Shown: in pieces, positions 48,354 through 56,290 of the stretch | How positions within the stretch are numbered: the first letter of the stretch is position 1 | How the letters are laid out: every line of letters begins with the position of its first letter | NCBI GenBank assembly: GCA_017464475.1 | Contig: JAFTZQ010000015.1 | Coordinates: 1-64,000, forward strand | Length of the DNA stretch: 64,000 bases | Reading direction: 5' to 3' | Source: Paludibacteraceae bacterium | GTDB taxonomy: Bacteria; Bacteroidota; Bacteroidia; Bacteroidales; Paludibacteraceae | Made by a program: the position numbers and the translations under genes | The notes under the pieces: model-generated | Told to the model about the DNA's origin: nothing | Database searches by the model: none | The model's input: the letters and a program-made list of their open reading frames with translations, nothing else

Positions 48354-49426
48354 TGCGAGTTCTTTTTCTCACACCGTGGTATCCGTCTGAGCAAGACGCG
48401 ATGAGTGGTCTCTTCGTGCAAAAACACGCGGAGGCAGTTCGTGCGCAGGGATGCGAAGTGCGGGTGATTCATTCGGAGAGTTGGCGCGAACTGCTCTTTG
48501 CTTGGCGAGACTTGCGCCGCGAAGGATGGATGCCGGATGTGGTGCAGTTGAATGTGCTTCAGAAACAGGGATTTTTGGCGCTCTGGCTGAAACGGCGATA
48601 TGGGATTCCGTATGTGATCGTAGAGCACTGGAGCGGGTACCTGCCGGAGAACGGGATGTTCGGGCGACTGAACATTCTCAAAAAGAAACTCTACAAACAC
48701 ATTGCCGCAGAGGCTTCTGCAATCCTGCCGGTAAGCAACCGGTTAGCCGAAGCGATGCAAGAATGCGGCATAGAAAACCGCAAGTGGCTGAGGATCAACA
48801 ATGTAGTGGATGACTTCTTTTTCGATAAATCGACATATCGAATTATCGATACATCGAACCGTCCCAAAAGGTTTCTCCATGTAAGTTGTTTTGACGAGCG
48901 GGCGAAGAACGTATCGGGTCTGCTACGGGCGGCAAAGATGCTGAGCGAAAAAAGGCAGGATTGGCAGTTGGTGATGGTCGGAACCGGTATTGATTATGAG
49001 GAAATGCGCGCGTACGAGCGGGATTTGGAGATCCCTGAAGGTCTGATCCGCTGGACGGGTGAGTTGACGCCACGCGAAGTGGCGGACGAGATGCACCGTG
49101 CGGATGTGTTTGTGCTCTCCAGCCGGTACGAGACGTACGGCGTAGTGCTGGCGGAAGCGGCAGTCGCAGGCATGCAGATTGTGAGTACGCCGGTGGGGAT
49201 AGCCGAAGAAGTGGGTGCACTCATTGTGTCGCAAGAGATTGCGCAAAACAAACCCGGTAAGTTTGCGGAGTTCCTGGAATCGGCGATGTGGAAGCCGTCG
49301 GAGGGTAGCCGTCAGAAGTCAGCTATCAGTTGTCAGCCGTCAGAGGTCAGAAGCCAGTATTCGGCAGAAAGTATAGGAAAGAAACTCAAAGAGGTCTATG
49401 ATAGCTGTTTGCATCGCGACATATAA
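48350..49426 (+). CDS. Glycosyltransferase family 4
   Basis: GT-B fold, retaining type. N-terminal acceptor domain (MRVLFLTPWYPSEQDAMSGLF), C-terminal nucleotide-sugar domain with the E-x7-E type motif (SSRYETYGVVLAEAAVAG). 358 residues. Repeat-derived peptides in frame: DKSTYRIIDTSNR (ATCGA units) in the linker and RQKSAISCQPSEVRSQ near the C-terminus. The donor sugar is not determinable. M at 48353 is an alternative start. Confidence 0.88.
   Translation: MMRVLFLTPWYPSEQDAMSGLFVQKHAEAVRAQGCEVRVIHSESWRELLFAWRDLRREGWMPDVVQLNVLQKQGFLALWLKRRYGIPYVIVEHWSGYLPENGMFGRLNILKKKLYKHIAAEASAILPVSNRLAEAMQECGIENRKWLRINNVVDDFFFDKSTYRIIDTSNRPKRFLHVSCFDERAKNVSGLLRAAKMLSEKRQDWQLVMVGTGIDYEEMRAYERDLEIPEGLIRWTGELTPREVADEMHRADVFVLSSRYETYGVVLAEAAVAGMQIVSTPVGIAEEVGALIVSQEIAQNKPGKFAEFLESAMWKPSEGSRQKSAISCQPSEVRSQYSAESIGKKLKEVYDSCLHRDI
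48832..48858. repeat. ATCGA-type array inside the GT4 gene
   Basis: TCGATAA ATCGACA TATCGAA TTATCGA TACATCGA, in frame between the two domains. Confidence 0.7.
49309..49357. repeat. CCGTCAG heptad array inside the GT4 gene
   Basis: Exactly seven heptads (CCGTCAG, AAGTCAG, CTATCAG, TTGTCAG, CCGTCAG, AGGTCAG, AAGCCAG), in frame as SRQKSAISCQPSEVRSQ. Confidence 0.92.
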
Positions 49427-50312
49427 CCACGAGGCTTTTATCGCCGAGGCGATCGAGAGTGTGCTCTCGCAGCAATGCGATGAGGCGATGTGCATCTATA
49501 TAGGCGACGATGCTTCCACGGACGGTACCTCATCGGTATGTCGTCGGTATGCGGGGCAGGACAAACGGATCGTGTATATACGGCGCGAGACGAACATGGG
49601 GCTGGTGCGCAACACGATTGATTTATACCGCCGGATCATAGCGGACGGAGCGGATTATATCGCGATGCTGGACGGAGACGATTTCTGGTGCCACAAGGGG
49701 AAACTGCAGATGCAAGTGGAGTACCTGCGCGCGCACCCGGAATGCGGGTTTGTGCATACCGGCGGCAGGGTGCTCTCCGGCTGCAATAAATGGACTTTCG
49801 GTCAACGCGAAGGGGTCTATGGCATCGATTCACCGGGGTTCGCCAACTGCACGGTGGTTTTTCGGACAAAGTTGCTGGACGAGAAGGTGTTAGAGACAAT
49901 AGAAGCACAGGATTTTCGATGGTTGGACTACCCGCTGTACGGCGTTTTCTACCAGAAGACGAAATGGGTTTACCTGCCGGAGGAGACTGCGGTCTGGCGG
50001 GATCATGAGTCCGTTTCGCAACCCCGAGAGGCGAAAGCGATCTTACGCAACCGCGAAGAGCGATGCCGGATGTGGAAATGGCTGGACACACAGTTTCCCG
50101 GAAAAGTGGGCTATTCGGAGACGGAAGCGCAGAATTATTTATACGAACAGCGATTGAATTTGATTTACCAATTCGGCGACCTTAGTCTGGTCACTCCGGA
50201 GTTGCTAAACGCGTATCAACCGAGGAGTTGGAAGCTAAGAATGAAGAAAATAGGGCTCAAAAACAAGATATTTTATTCTATTTTGCGAAAATTTTCACAA
50301 AAATTTGCATAA
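49398..50312 (+). CDS. Glycosyltransferase family 2
   Basis: GT-A fold. MIAVCIATYNHEAFI, ESVLSQ, IGDDASTDGT and MLDGDDFW (DxD) are present. 304 residues. It overlaps the GT4 gene by 29 bp, so the pair is coupled, and probably acts on the same surface glycan. Confidence 0.9.
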   Translation: MIAVCIATYNHEAFIAEAIESVLSQQCDEAMCIYIGDDASTDGTSSVCRRYAGQDKRIVYIRRETNMGLVRNTIDLYRRIIADGADYIAMLDGDDFWCHKGKLQMQVEYLRAHPECGFVHTGGRVLSGCNKWTFGQREGVYGIDSPGFANCTVVFRTKLLDEKVLETIEAQDFRWLDYPLYGVFYQKTKWVYLPEETAVWRDHESVSQPREAKAILRNREERCRMWKWLDTQFPGKVGYSETEAQNYLYEQRLNLIYQFGDLSLVTPELLNAYQPRSWKLRMKKIGLKNKIFYSILRKFSQKFA

Positions 50313-50340
50313 ATCGCAAAAAAGCAGTATCTTTGTAGCC
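50304..50340 (+). promoter_or_regulatory. Promoter of the TonB-family gene
   Basis: -7 box TATCTTTG at 50328-50335, with TTTGC upstream inside the end of the GT2 gene; start codon about 62 bp on. Confidence 0.75.
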
Positions 50341-50397
50341 GATTTTGAAATCTGAGTGCCTGCGGGCGGAAGATAAACGACCTAAAAAACACAAGAT

Positions 50398-51078
50398 ATG
50401 CAAGTAAAGAAATCAGAAAGTGCCAGCTTAGAGAAGGACAAACTCGTCTATGTATTGATGGGTTTGGTATTCGTACTCAGCGTTATTTACGTAGCGCTGG
50501 AGTGGACTGAGCGCGAGGTCACGAAGTATGAGGTGACCGACACAGAGTTCCTCTTTGAGGAAGAGGTAGAGATTCAGCAGACGAGTCAAGAGACTCCTCC
50601 CCCTCCCCCACCCCCTGCCGTACAGGAAGTGGAAGTGCTGAACGTAGTAGAGGATAACGTAGAGACCGAGTCGATCGAGGTGAACACCGAGGACGACAAG
50701 GAGACCGAAGTGGTTATCGCTGCGCCGGTAGAGGCTCCCGTAGAGGAAGAGGAAGAAGAGGTTATCTTCGTCGTTGTAGAGAAGATGCCGGAGTTCCCGG
50801 GTGGACAGCAGGCATTGTTCAAATACCTGAGCGAGAACGTGAAGTATCCGGTTATTGCACAGGAGAACGGTATCCAAGGTCGTGTGATCTGCCAGTTCGT
50901 GGTTAACCGTGACGGTTCGATCGTGGATGTAGAGGTCGTTCGTTCGGGTGGTGATCCTTCGCTGGACAAAGAGGCTATCCGCGTCATCAAATCGATGCCG
51001 AAATGGAAACCGGGTCAGCAACGTGGTAAACCCGTCCGCGTGAAATATACCGTGCCGGTTAACTTCAAACTCCAATAA
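50398..51078 (+). CDS. TonB-family energy-transducing protein
   Basis: 226 residues. One N-terminal TM helix (LVYVLMGLVFVLSVIYVAL), a periplasmic Pro/Glu/Val-rich spacer (TPPPPPPPAVQEVEV, EEEEEEVIFVVV), and a C-terminal TonB domain (NVKYPVIAQENGIQGRVICQF, PKWKPGQQRGKPVRVKY). It couples the proton-motive force to TonB-dependent transporters such as the SusC of this window. ExbB/ExbD are not nearby. Confidence 0.92.
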   Translation: MQVKKSESASLEKDKLVYVLMGLVFVLSVIYVALEWTEREVTKYEVTDTEFLFEEEVEIQQTSQETPPPPPPPAVQEVEVLNVVEDNVETESIEVNTEDDKETEVVIAAPVEAPVEEEEEEVIFVVVEKMPEFPGGQQALFKYLSENVKYPVIAQENGIQGRVICQFVVNRDGSIVDVEVVRSGGDPSLDKEAIRVIKSMPKWKPGQQRGKPVRVKYTVPVNFKLQ

Positions 51079-51087
51079 TCGGTTTGA

Positions 51088-51140
51088 ATGTTTGAAAGTT
51101 TGAGCCCTGCGGGCTTGGTTTGAAAGTTCGAACGCGCTGC
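51088..51140. repeat. GTTTGAAA octad array
   Basis: GTTTGAAT GTTTGAAA GTTTGAGC, a CCCTGCGGG hairpin, then GTTTGAAA again; between tonB and recG. Confidence 0.7.
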
Positions 51141-51190
51141 CAAACAAGGACGAAGTCCCAAACAAACGAAGTCAAACTTAAAACCTCCTC

Positions 51191-53311
51191 ATGGAGCTAT
51201 CTCACAGAGATATAACGTATTGTAAGAATGTCGGTGCGAAGCGTGCCGACATTCTTCGTAAAGAATTGAAGGTGAATACCGCGCTGGACATGGTGCGGCA
51301 GTATCCGTATAAGTATATCGACCGCAGTCGGTTCTATCGGATTGCGGAGATAGAGGACGAGGATACGTATGTGCAGATCGTTGGCGAAGTGACGGAATGG
51401 CACACGATCGGCATCGGTCGGGCGCAACGACTGAGCGCCACCTTCAATGACGGAACGCACCAATGCGAGTTGGTGTGGTTCAAGGGCGTGCAGTATGTCA
51501 AGTTACAGCGCGGGATCAAATATCTGCTGTTTGGAAAGCCGAGCCGGTTCAATCACACCTATAATTTCGTTCATCCGGAGTTGACGCCGTGGAGCAAAGT
51601 GACGCCGGAGATGACGCAGGGTCTGGAGCCGTATTATAATACGACGGAGACCATGAAGCGGCATGGACTGAACTCCAAAGCGATACGAAATATCATTGCG
51701 GAGCTGATGCCGGAGTTGAAGATGGGTGTGCCGGACACGATGGGTGCCGATATCTTGCAGCGATACCGTCTGATGGGCTTGACCGATGCGCTGGTGAATG
51801 TGCATTTCCCAAAAGACACACCGACGATGCAGGCGGCGCGGGCAAGGCTGAAATTCGAGGAGTTATTCTATATCCAGATGCAGCTGCTGCGGCAGATGAA
51901 GCGCAGGGAGCAGAACCCGGGCTTCGCGATGCCGATGGTGGGCAGCCGTTTTCACGCCTTGTATAAGTCGCTGCCTTTTGACCTGACGGGTGCGCAGAAA
52001 AGGGTGATTCATGAGATCCACGACGACCTGAAGTCCGGACGCCAGATGAACCGGTTGCTGCAAGGCGATGTGGGTAGCGGCAAGACCTTAGTGGCATTGC
52101 TCTGCTGTCTGCTGGCTGTTGACAACGGCTATCAGACTTGTATCATGGCGCCGACGGAGATATTAGCGAACCAGCATTACGAGACCCTGAAGGCGTTCTT
52201 GGCGCCATTAGGCGACGCAGTACATATCGCTCTGTTAACCGGTTCGACGACCGCCAAGCAACGGGTGCCGATCCATGAGGGACTGCTGAATGGCACAATC
52301 CATATATTAATAGGTACGCACGCGCTCATAGAGGACACGGTGCAGTGGCAGAACTTAGGGTTCGTCGTGATCGACGAGCAGCACCGTTTCGGCGTGGCGC
52401 AGCGGGCGAAGCTATGGGGGAAGTCAGCCGTCAGAAGTCAGCCGTCAGAAGTCAGTATTCCGCCGCATATCCTCGTCATGACCGCTACGCCTATTCCGCG
52501 TACCCTGGCGATGACCGTCTATGGCGATCTGCATGTGAGTATCATCGATGAGCTGCCGCCGGGACGCAAGCCGGTGCAGACCATCCATTATAATATCAAT
52601 CGCCGGGCGCAGGTGTATGCCTTCGTGCGCAAACAGATCCAAGAAGGGCGGCAGGTCTATGTGGTTTATCCGCTGATTAAGGAGAATGAGAAACTGGACC
52701 TGCAGGACTTGCAGAACGGTTTTAATGAGTTATGCGAGGCGTTCCCGGAATATAAGATTTCCATGGTCCACGGTCAGATGAAGGCGGCGGACAAGGACCT
52801 GCAGATGCAGCGGTTTGCGAGCGGCGAGACCCAGATTCTGGTAGCGACGACCGTCATTGAGGTGGGCGTGAACGTACCGAACGCGACGGTGATGATGATC
52901 CAGAACGCGGAGCGGTTCGGTCTGAGCCAGTTGCACCAGTTACGCGGACGTGTGGGGCGCGGCGGAGACCAGAGTTACTGCCTGCTGCTGACCGATATGG
53001 AGATCAGCGGCGATACGCGCAAGCGGATGGATATCATGGTGGCTACCAACGACGGATTCCGCATCGCGGAGGAGGACTTGCGGCTGCGCGGCGCAGGCGA
53101 TATAGACGGCACCCAGCAGTCGGGAATCCCGTTTGATCTGCATATAGCGAACCTGTCCACGGACGGTCAGTTGCTGACGCTGGCACGACAGGCTGCGATG
53201 GATATTCTGGACAAAGATCCGCTGCTGGAGGACGAGATGAACCGGATATACAAAAGAAGACTCGACACCTTGCGGATCGAGTCTCCTCAGAATTGGAGCG
53301 AAATAAGCTGA
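51191..53311 (+). CDS. recG: ATP-dependent DNA helicase RecG
   Basis: Branch-migration helicase for stalled forks and Holliday junctions. OB/wedge domain (residues 1-230), Walker A GDVGSGKT (about 293), DEQHRFGV, MTATPIPRTLAMT, helicase C with HGQMKAADKDLQMQRF and QLRGRVGRGG, and the TRG-like end. 706 residues. A 35-bp heptad array is in frame as KSAVRSQPSEVS, in the loop between DEQHRFGVAQRAKLW and the TAT motif. It ends flush with the convergent rpsU. Confidence 0.96.
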   Translation: MELSHRDITYCKNVGAKRADILRKELKVNTALDMVRQYPYKYIDRSRFYRIAEIEDEDTYVQIVGEVTEWHTIGIGRAQRLSATFNDGTHQCELVWFKGVQYVKLQRGIKYLLFGKPSRFNHTYNFVHPELTPWSKVTPEMTQGLEPYYNTTETMKRHGLNSKAIRNIIAELMPELKMGVPDTMGADILQRYRLMGLTDALVNVHFPKDTPTMQAARARLKFEELFYIQMQLLRQMKRREQNPGFAMPMVGSRFHALYKSLPFDLTGAQKRVIHEIHDDLKSGRQMNRLLQGDVGSGKTLVALLCCLLAVDNGYQTCIMAPTEILANQHYETLKAFLAPLGDAVHIALLTGSTTAKQRVPIHEGLLNGTIHILIGTHALIEDTVQWQNLGFVVIDEQHRFGVAQRAKLWGKSAVRSQPSEVSIPPHILVMTATPIPRTLAMTVYGDLHVSIIDELPPGRKPVQTIHYNINRRAQVYAFVRKQIQEGRQVYVVYPLIKENEKLDLQDLQNGFNELCEAFPEYKISMVHGQMKAADKDLQMQRFASGETQILVATTVIEVGVNVPNATVMMIQNAERFGLSQLHQLRGRVGRGGDQSYCLLLTDMEISGDTRKRMDIMVATNDGFRIAEEDLRLRGAGDIDGTQQSGIPFDLHIANLSTDGQLLTLARQAAMDILDKDPLLEDEMNRIYKRRLDTLRIESPQNWSEIS
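52421..52455. repeat. AAGTCAG/CCGTCAG heptad array inside recG
   Basis: Exactly five heptads alternating AAGTCAG and CCGTCAG, 35 bp, in frame. Confidence 0.93.
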
Positions 53312-53506
53312 TTACTTATCGTCGTTAGCGTGCAATGACTGCACATAACGGGCATGTGCCATCTTAACTCGCTTCAGCTCACTCGGTTTGTCGAATTGCT
53401 GACGGCGACGGAGCTCTTTTACGACACCCGTCTTATCGAATTTGCGTTTGAATTTCTTAATCGCGCGCTCGATGTTCTCACCTTCTTTTACAGGAACGAT
53501 AATCAT
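53312..53506 (-). CDS. rpsU: 30S ribosomal protein S21
   Basis: 64 residues (MIIVPVKEGENIERAIKKFKRKFDKTGV). It sits 20 bp downstream of tRNA-Leu on the same strand and is probably co-transcribed with it. Its stop codon abuts the recG stop with no spacer. Confidence 0.97.
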   Translation of the reverse strand: MIIVPVKEGENIERAIKKFKRKFDKTGVVKELRRRQQFDKPSELKRVKMAHARYVQSLHANDDK

Positions 53507-53526
53507 TGCTTACACCTCCTTTCTAG

Positions 53527-53606
53527 TACCCAGGGCCGGGATCGAACCGGCACGGTTTCCCATTGGTGTTTGAGACCAACGCGTCTACCAATTCCGCCAC
53601 CTGGGC
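53527..53606 (-). tRNA. tRNA-Leu (anticodon CAA)
   Basis: Acceptor GCCCAGG pairs with CCTGGGT; D-arm GGCGGAATTGGTAGACGC; anticodon arm TTGGT CTCAAAC ACCAA; variable region TGGGAAACCGT; T-arm GCCGG TTCGATC CCGGC; discriminator A. CCA is not encoded. Reads UUG. Confidence 0.93.
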
Positions 53607-53747
53607 TTCGCGTTCGGCAAGAAGATTGCAATGGTTTATACCGCTCCGCAAAATAAACGGACAACTTCTGCCTCCGCTCTCCCCAAAAATTAAAATTTTC
53701 GGGGACCCCATTTAGGGGTTTAGTGCTTATTCGAGCGAAAAAGCGTG

Positions 53748-53775
53748 CAAAATTACAACAAATATTTGAATTGAC
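53748..53775 (-). promoter_or_regulatory. Promoter of tRNA-Leu and rpsU
   Basis: The -7 box TAATTTTG is the complement of 53748-53755. Confidence 0.7.
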
Positions 53776-53793
53776 CAAATTTTAGGACGTTTT

Positions 53794-53826
53794 TTTTGCA
53801 TAAATGCGTTTTTTTTTGTACTTTTG
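53794..53826 (+). promoter_or_regulatory. Promoter of tcdA
   Basis: TTTGC near 53797 and -7 box TACTTTTG at 53819-53826; start codon at 53846. Confidence 0.75.
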
Positions 53827-53845
53827 CACCCTAAATCAATACAGA

Positions 53846-54637
53846 ATGGACGAATTCTTCTCAAGAAGCGAAGCATTATTGGGTGCAGAAGCGATGGAAG
53901 CGCTTCGGACAAAACGGGTGATCCTGTTCGGCGTCGGAGGTGTGGGTTCATGGTGCGCAGAGGCATTAGTTCGGACGGGGTTAACGCATCTGACTATCGT
54001 CGATGGCGACACCGTGCAGCCTTCTAATGTCAACCGGCAGCTGCCGGCGACAAGGGAGACTTTGGGGCGTCCCAAAGTGGAGGTGCTACGCGAACGGCTC
54101 TTGACCATCAATCCCGAAGCGGAGATAGTGGCGATTCATAGAATGTATAACCCCACCCTAATTTGTTCTACGACCGTCCACTGGACGCTTGATCGGGCAA
54201 AGCCCTTCACCCGCACAAGGGAGGGAGAAAAAGAGAAGACATACGATTTTCGAATAGAGGAATATGACTATGTGATTGATGCGATAGACAGTGTGGCGGC
54301 AAAGACAGACCTTATTTTATGCGCGACGCGCACGCGAGGGGTGAAGATATTCAGCTCCATGGGTGCCGCACTCCGCTTCGATCCGACCAAAGTGACGACA
54401 GGCGAACTGATGTCCATCCAAGGTGACGCACTCGCCAGAGCTGTCCGTGCACGCATGAAGAAAATAGGTCTTCATCCGTACAAAAAAGTGAAGTGCGTCT
54501 ATTCGACGGGAAATGGACAACCCCTCCCGACCTCCCCTCAGGGGGAGGAGAAAATCAAGGGCAGTCTGATGCAAGTCACCGCCGTCTTCGGCTGCACGTT
54601 AGCAAGCATGGTGATAGAGGATATGAGGAAAAGGTAA
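53846..54637 (+). CDS. tcdA: tRNA threonylcarbamoyladenosine dehydratase
   Basis: Cyclises t6A37 to ct6A in tRNA; E1-like ThiF family. ATP-binding GVGGVGSWCAEALVRTG and DGDTVQPSNVNRQ, then YDYVIDAIDSVAAKTDL. The ORF reads about 264 residues from MDEFFSRSEAL. Two palindromic-element peptides are in frame: a long-form copy (TLICSTTVHWTLDRAKPF) between the first fold and YDYVIDAID, and a short-form copy (PLPTSPQGEEKIKG) near the C-terminus. Both lie in loops absent from typical TcdA. Confidence 0.93.
   Translation: MDEFFSRSEALLGAEAMEALRTKRVILFGVGGVGSWCAEALVRTGLTHLTIVDGDTVQPSNVNRQLPATRETLGRPKVEVLRERLLTINPEAEIVAIHRMYNPTLICSTTVHWTLDRAKPFTRTREGEKEKTYDFRIEEYDYVIDAIDSVAAKTDLILCATRTRGVKIFSSMGAALRFDPTKVTTGELMSIQGDALARAVRARMKKIGLHPYKKVKCVYSTGNGQPLPTSPQGEEKIKGSLMQVTAVFGCTLASMVIEDMRKR
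54149..54229. repeat. Palindromic G/C element, long form, inside tcdA
   Basis: AACCCCACCC, TTTGTTCTA, GTCCACTGGAC hairpin, GATCGGGCAAAGCCCTTC, CAAGGGAGGG; same modules as the intergenic 13734-13817 copy. About 27 codons are added in frame. Confidence 0.88.
54518..54553. repeat. Palindromic G/C element, short form, second in tcdA
   Basis: AACCCCTCCCGACCTCCCC followed by TCAGGGGGAGGAG, in frame near the 3' end of the gene. Confidence 0.78.
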
Positions 54638-54675
54638 GATAACAAGCGTTCATTATAAAATGACCTAAAAACATG

Positions 54676-54712
54676 AAAAATGGCACTTTTATTTGCAAGT
54701 GTCATTTTTTTT
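54676..54712. terminator. Terminator after tcdA
   Basis: AAAAATGGCACTT, loop TTATTTGC, AAGTGTCATTTTTT. It may also end leftward transcription. Confidence 0.82.
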
Positions 54713-54715
54713 GTG

Positions 54716-54757
54716 TAATTTTGCAGCGCAAAATCAATTTAATAACTTCTAAGGAGG
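54716..54757 (+). promoter_or_regulatory. Promoter and strong Shine-Dalgarno of the TA pair
   Basis: -7 box TAATTTTG at 54716-54723, then AAGGAGG at about 54751, an unusually good Shine-Dalgarno for this phylum, 8 bp before the ATG at 54766. Confidence 0.75.
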
Positions 54758-54765
54758 CGAAAATT

Positions 54766-55023
54766 ATGGAAGCAACAATGAAAACATTACTAATCACTCT
54801 GCCCAGTGCTGACGCTGCTTTCTTGCGGCGCCACTCACACAATATGGGATGGAAGATTACTACTATTCGTACTCCACGCGTCCAAGAACCTAAAGTAGAG
54901 ATGACAGAGGAGGAATTCAGAGCCAAATTAGCTCATTCCAGTGCTCAAGCTGCTGCGGGGCACTATGTAGAAAAACTCCCTAACGAAACGATGGTTCAAT
55001 TCCTGGAACGAGTATGTATATAG
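54766..55023 (+). CDS. Antitoxin of a RelE/ParE-type pair
   Basis: 85 residues. An N-terminal strand-helix (MKTLLITLPSADAAFLRRHSH) and a C-terminal helix with MTEEEFRAKL and VQFLERVCI. It overlaps the toxin gene by 10 bp, the usual antitoxin-first order. No named family recognised; MKTLLI at 54778 is an alternative start. Confidence 0.78.
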   Translation: MEATMKTLLITLPSADAAFLRRHSHNMGWKITTIRTPRVQEPKVEMTEEEFRAKLAHSSAQAAAGHYVEKLPNETMVQFLERVCI

Positions 55024-55280
55024 TTCGGTTATCTTCTGATGCCCAAGCGGATTTAATCCGTTTGCGTAGAAATCTTCCGCAAGCATTCAAAAAAGCGGTT
55101 CAGTTGCTATCGGAATTAGAAGAACACCCACGCACGGGAACCGGTCAAGTAGAGCAACTCAAACATTTCGATAACGAAACATGGTCACGACGCATAAACC
55201 GTGAACATAGATTAGTTTACGAAATCCATGATAAAGAAGTGCTTGTTTTAGTAATCTCCGCTTACGGGCACTACAAATAG
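55014..55280 (+). CDS. RelE/ParE-superfamily toxin (YoeB/Txe-like)
   Basis: 88 residues. MYIVRLSSDAQADLIRLRR, ELEEHPRTGTGQVEQLKHF, WSRRINREHRLVYEIHD and VLVISAYGHYK match the YoeB/Txe pattern, with catalytic-type residues near RRINREHRLVY and the terminal AYGHY. A ribosome-dependent mRNA interferase is the expected activity. Confidence 0.88.
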   Translation: MYIVRLSSDAQADLIRLRRNLPQAFKKAVQLLSELEEHPRTGTGQVEQLKHFDNETWSRRINREHRLVYEIHDKEVLVLVISAYGHYK

Positions 55281-55349
55281 CATATACCCCTCGTCGCTTG
55301 CCGACGTAAAACAGCAAGCATCCCTCACGATGTAAAAAGGAGGACATAA

Positions 55350-55620
55350 TAAAAGGCGTTTATTGACGCTTGTTTTGGAAACCTGGAATCCTGCAAAATT
55401 CTAAACCCCAAAACAAGATTGTGCAATAAGCGTCCTCGTGGGTATGTTAATATCCGTTCGCGCCCTTCATAGGGCGGGAGGGTTAGGCATATCGGGCGTG
55501 GACGTTATTGTTTATTCTTGGTTGTAGGGTCTTGCAGGAACCTCAGGTTTGGGAATAGGCAAAGATAAGGTTCCACGCTTTTCTTATATATTAATCCCCT
55601 ATGCTGGAATCCATAGGATA
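55350..55620. ncRNA. Structured non-coding segment, candidate RNA
   Basis: 353 bp without a gene. Arms GGCGTTTATTGACGC...CTTGTTTTGG and CCAAAACAAG...AATAAGCGTCC (55354-55434) can fold imperfectly. AAACCTGGAATCCTGCAA (55379-55396) can pair with 55532-55550, and CGCCCTTCATAGGGCG and CCTATGCTGGAATCCATAGG form hairpins. No family recognised. It may be a small RNA, or a 5' leader for the coupled pair that follows at 55634. Confidence 0.5.
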
Positions 55621-55633
55621 CAACAAATGAACT

Positions 55634-56290
55634 ATGGAAGACCAAGTGTTAAATCCTTATTTGGAGCAGTTCTTGAAATTACTCCAAACAGAACCTTTCT
55701 TATTCCCAGAGACTGACTACGCAAAAACAGCGCAGTATTTTAGAAGAAGAGAGACTATCCCCACCGCTGAAGGTAGAGATCGACTCTATGAATATCTGTG
55801 CAGACATGGGCATTTTAACAAGAGAATGACCGCCAAACAATCTGCCGCTTTCGAAAATCTTATTGAGTATAGAAATACCCATTTCGAACCATTTGAATGG
55901 CATTTGACAGATGAGGACTACGTAGATAAAGTTTCACAACTATATGACGATATACAAGCCATCCTTCCTTATAAACGTCAGTTATCAGTACTCATCTCAC
56001 AGATAATTTCTGTCTTGTATGGTTGCGCTCCTACATTTGATCACACTCTTTGTAATCTGCTTAATATTGACATAAAAGCTCAATACAAGGAGCAGTTAAT
56101 TCAATTTAAGAAAAGTGTGTTATCTATTGGTGCTATGATTGCAATATTATCTATTTGCTCTTATCAACTACCGAGCAGAGACGACCAATTGAAGGAGATT
56201 ATTGATGGATTAACTTGTTGTGTAAAAGATGCTCTAGAGGACAAAAAGAAGAAAACAATAATGTTTAACAAAAATACAACAAATCTATGA
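55634..56290 (+). CDS. Unknown protein coupled to the LRR surface protein
   Basis: 218 residues, no recognised domain. An N-terminal acidic-basic helical region (YLEQFLKLLQTEPFLFPETDY, RRRETIPTAEGRDRLYEYLC) is followed by a helical part with a hydrophobic stretch (GAMIAILSICSY) and a Lys-rich end. No signal peptide. It overlaps the LRR gene by 4 bp (ATGA), so it is made with it; a cytoplasmic regulator or chaperone is possible but unsupported. Confidence 0.7.
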   Translation: MEDQVLNPYLEQFLKLLQTEPFLFPETDYAKTAQYFRRRETIPTAEGRDRLYEYLCRHGHFNKRMTAKQSAAFENLIEYRNTHFEPFEWHLTDEDYVDKVSQLYDDIQAILPYKRQLSVLISQIISVLYGCAPTFDHTLCNLLNIDIKAQYKEQLIQFKKSVLSIGAMIAILSICSYQLPSRDDQLKEIIDGLTCCVKDALEDKKKKTIMFNKNTTNL

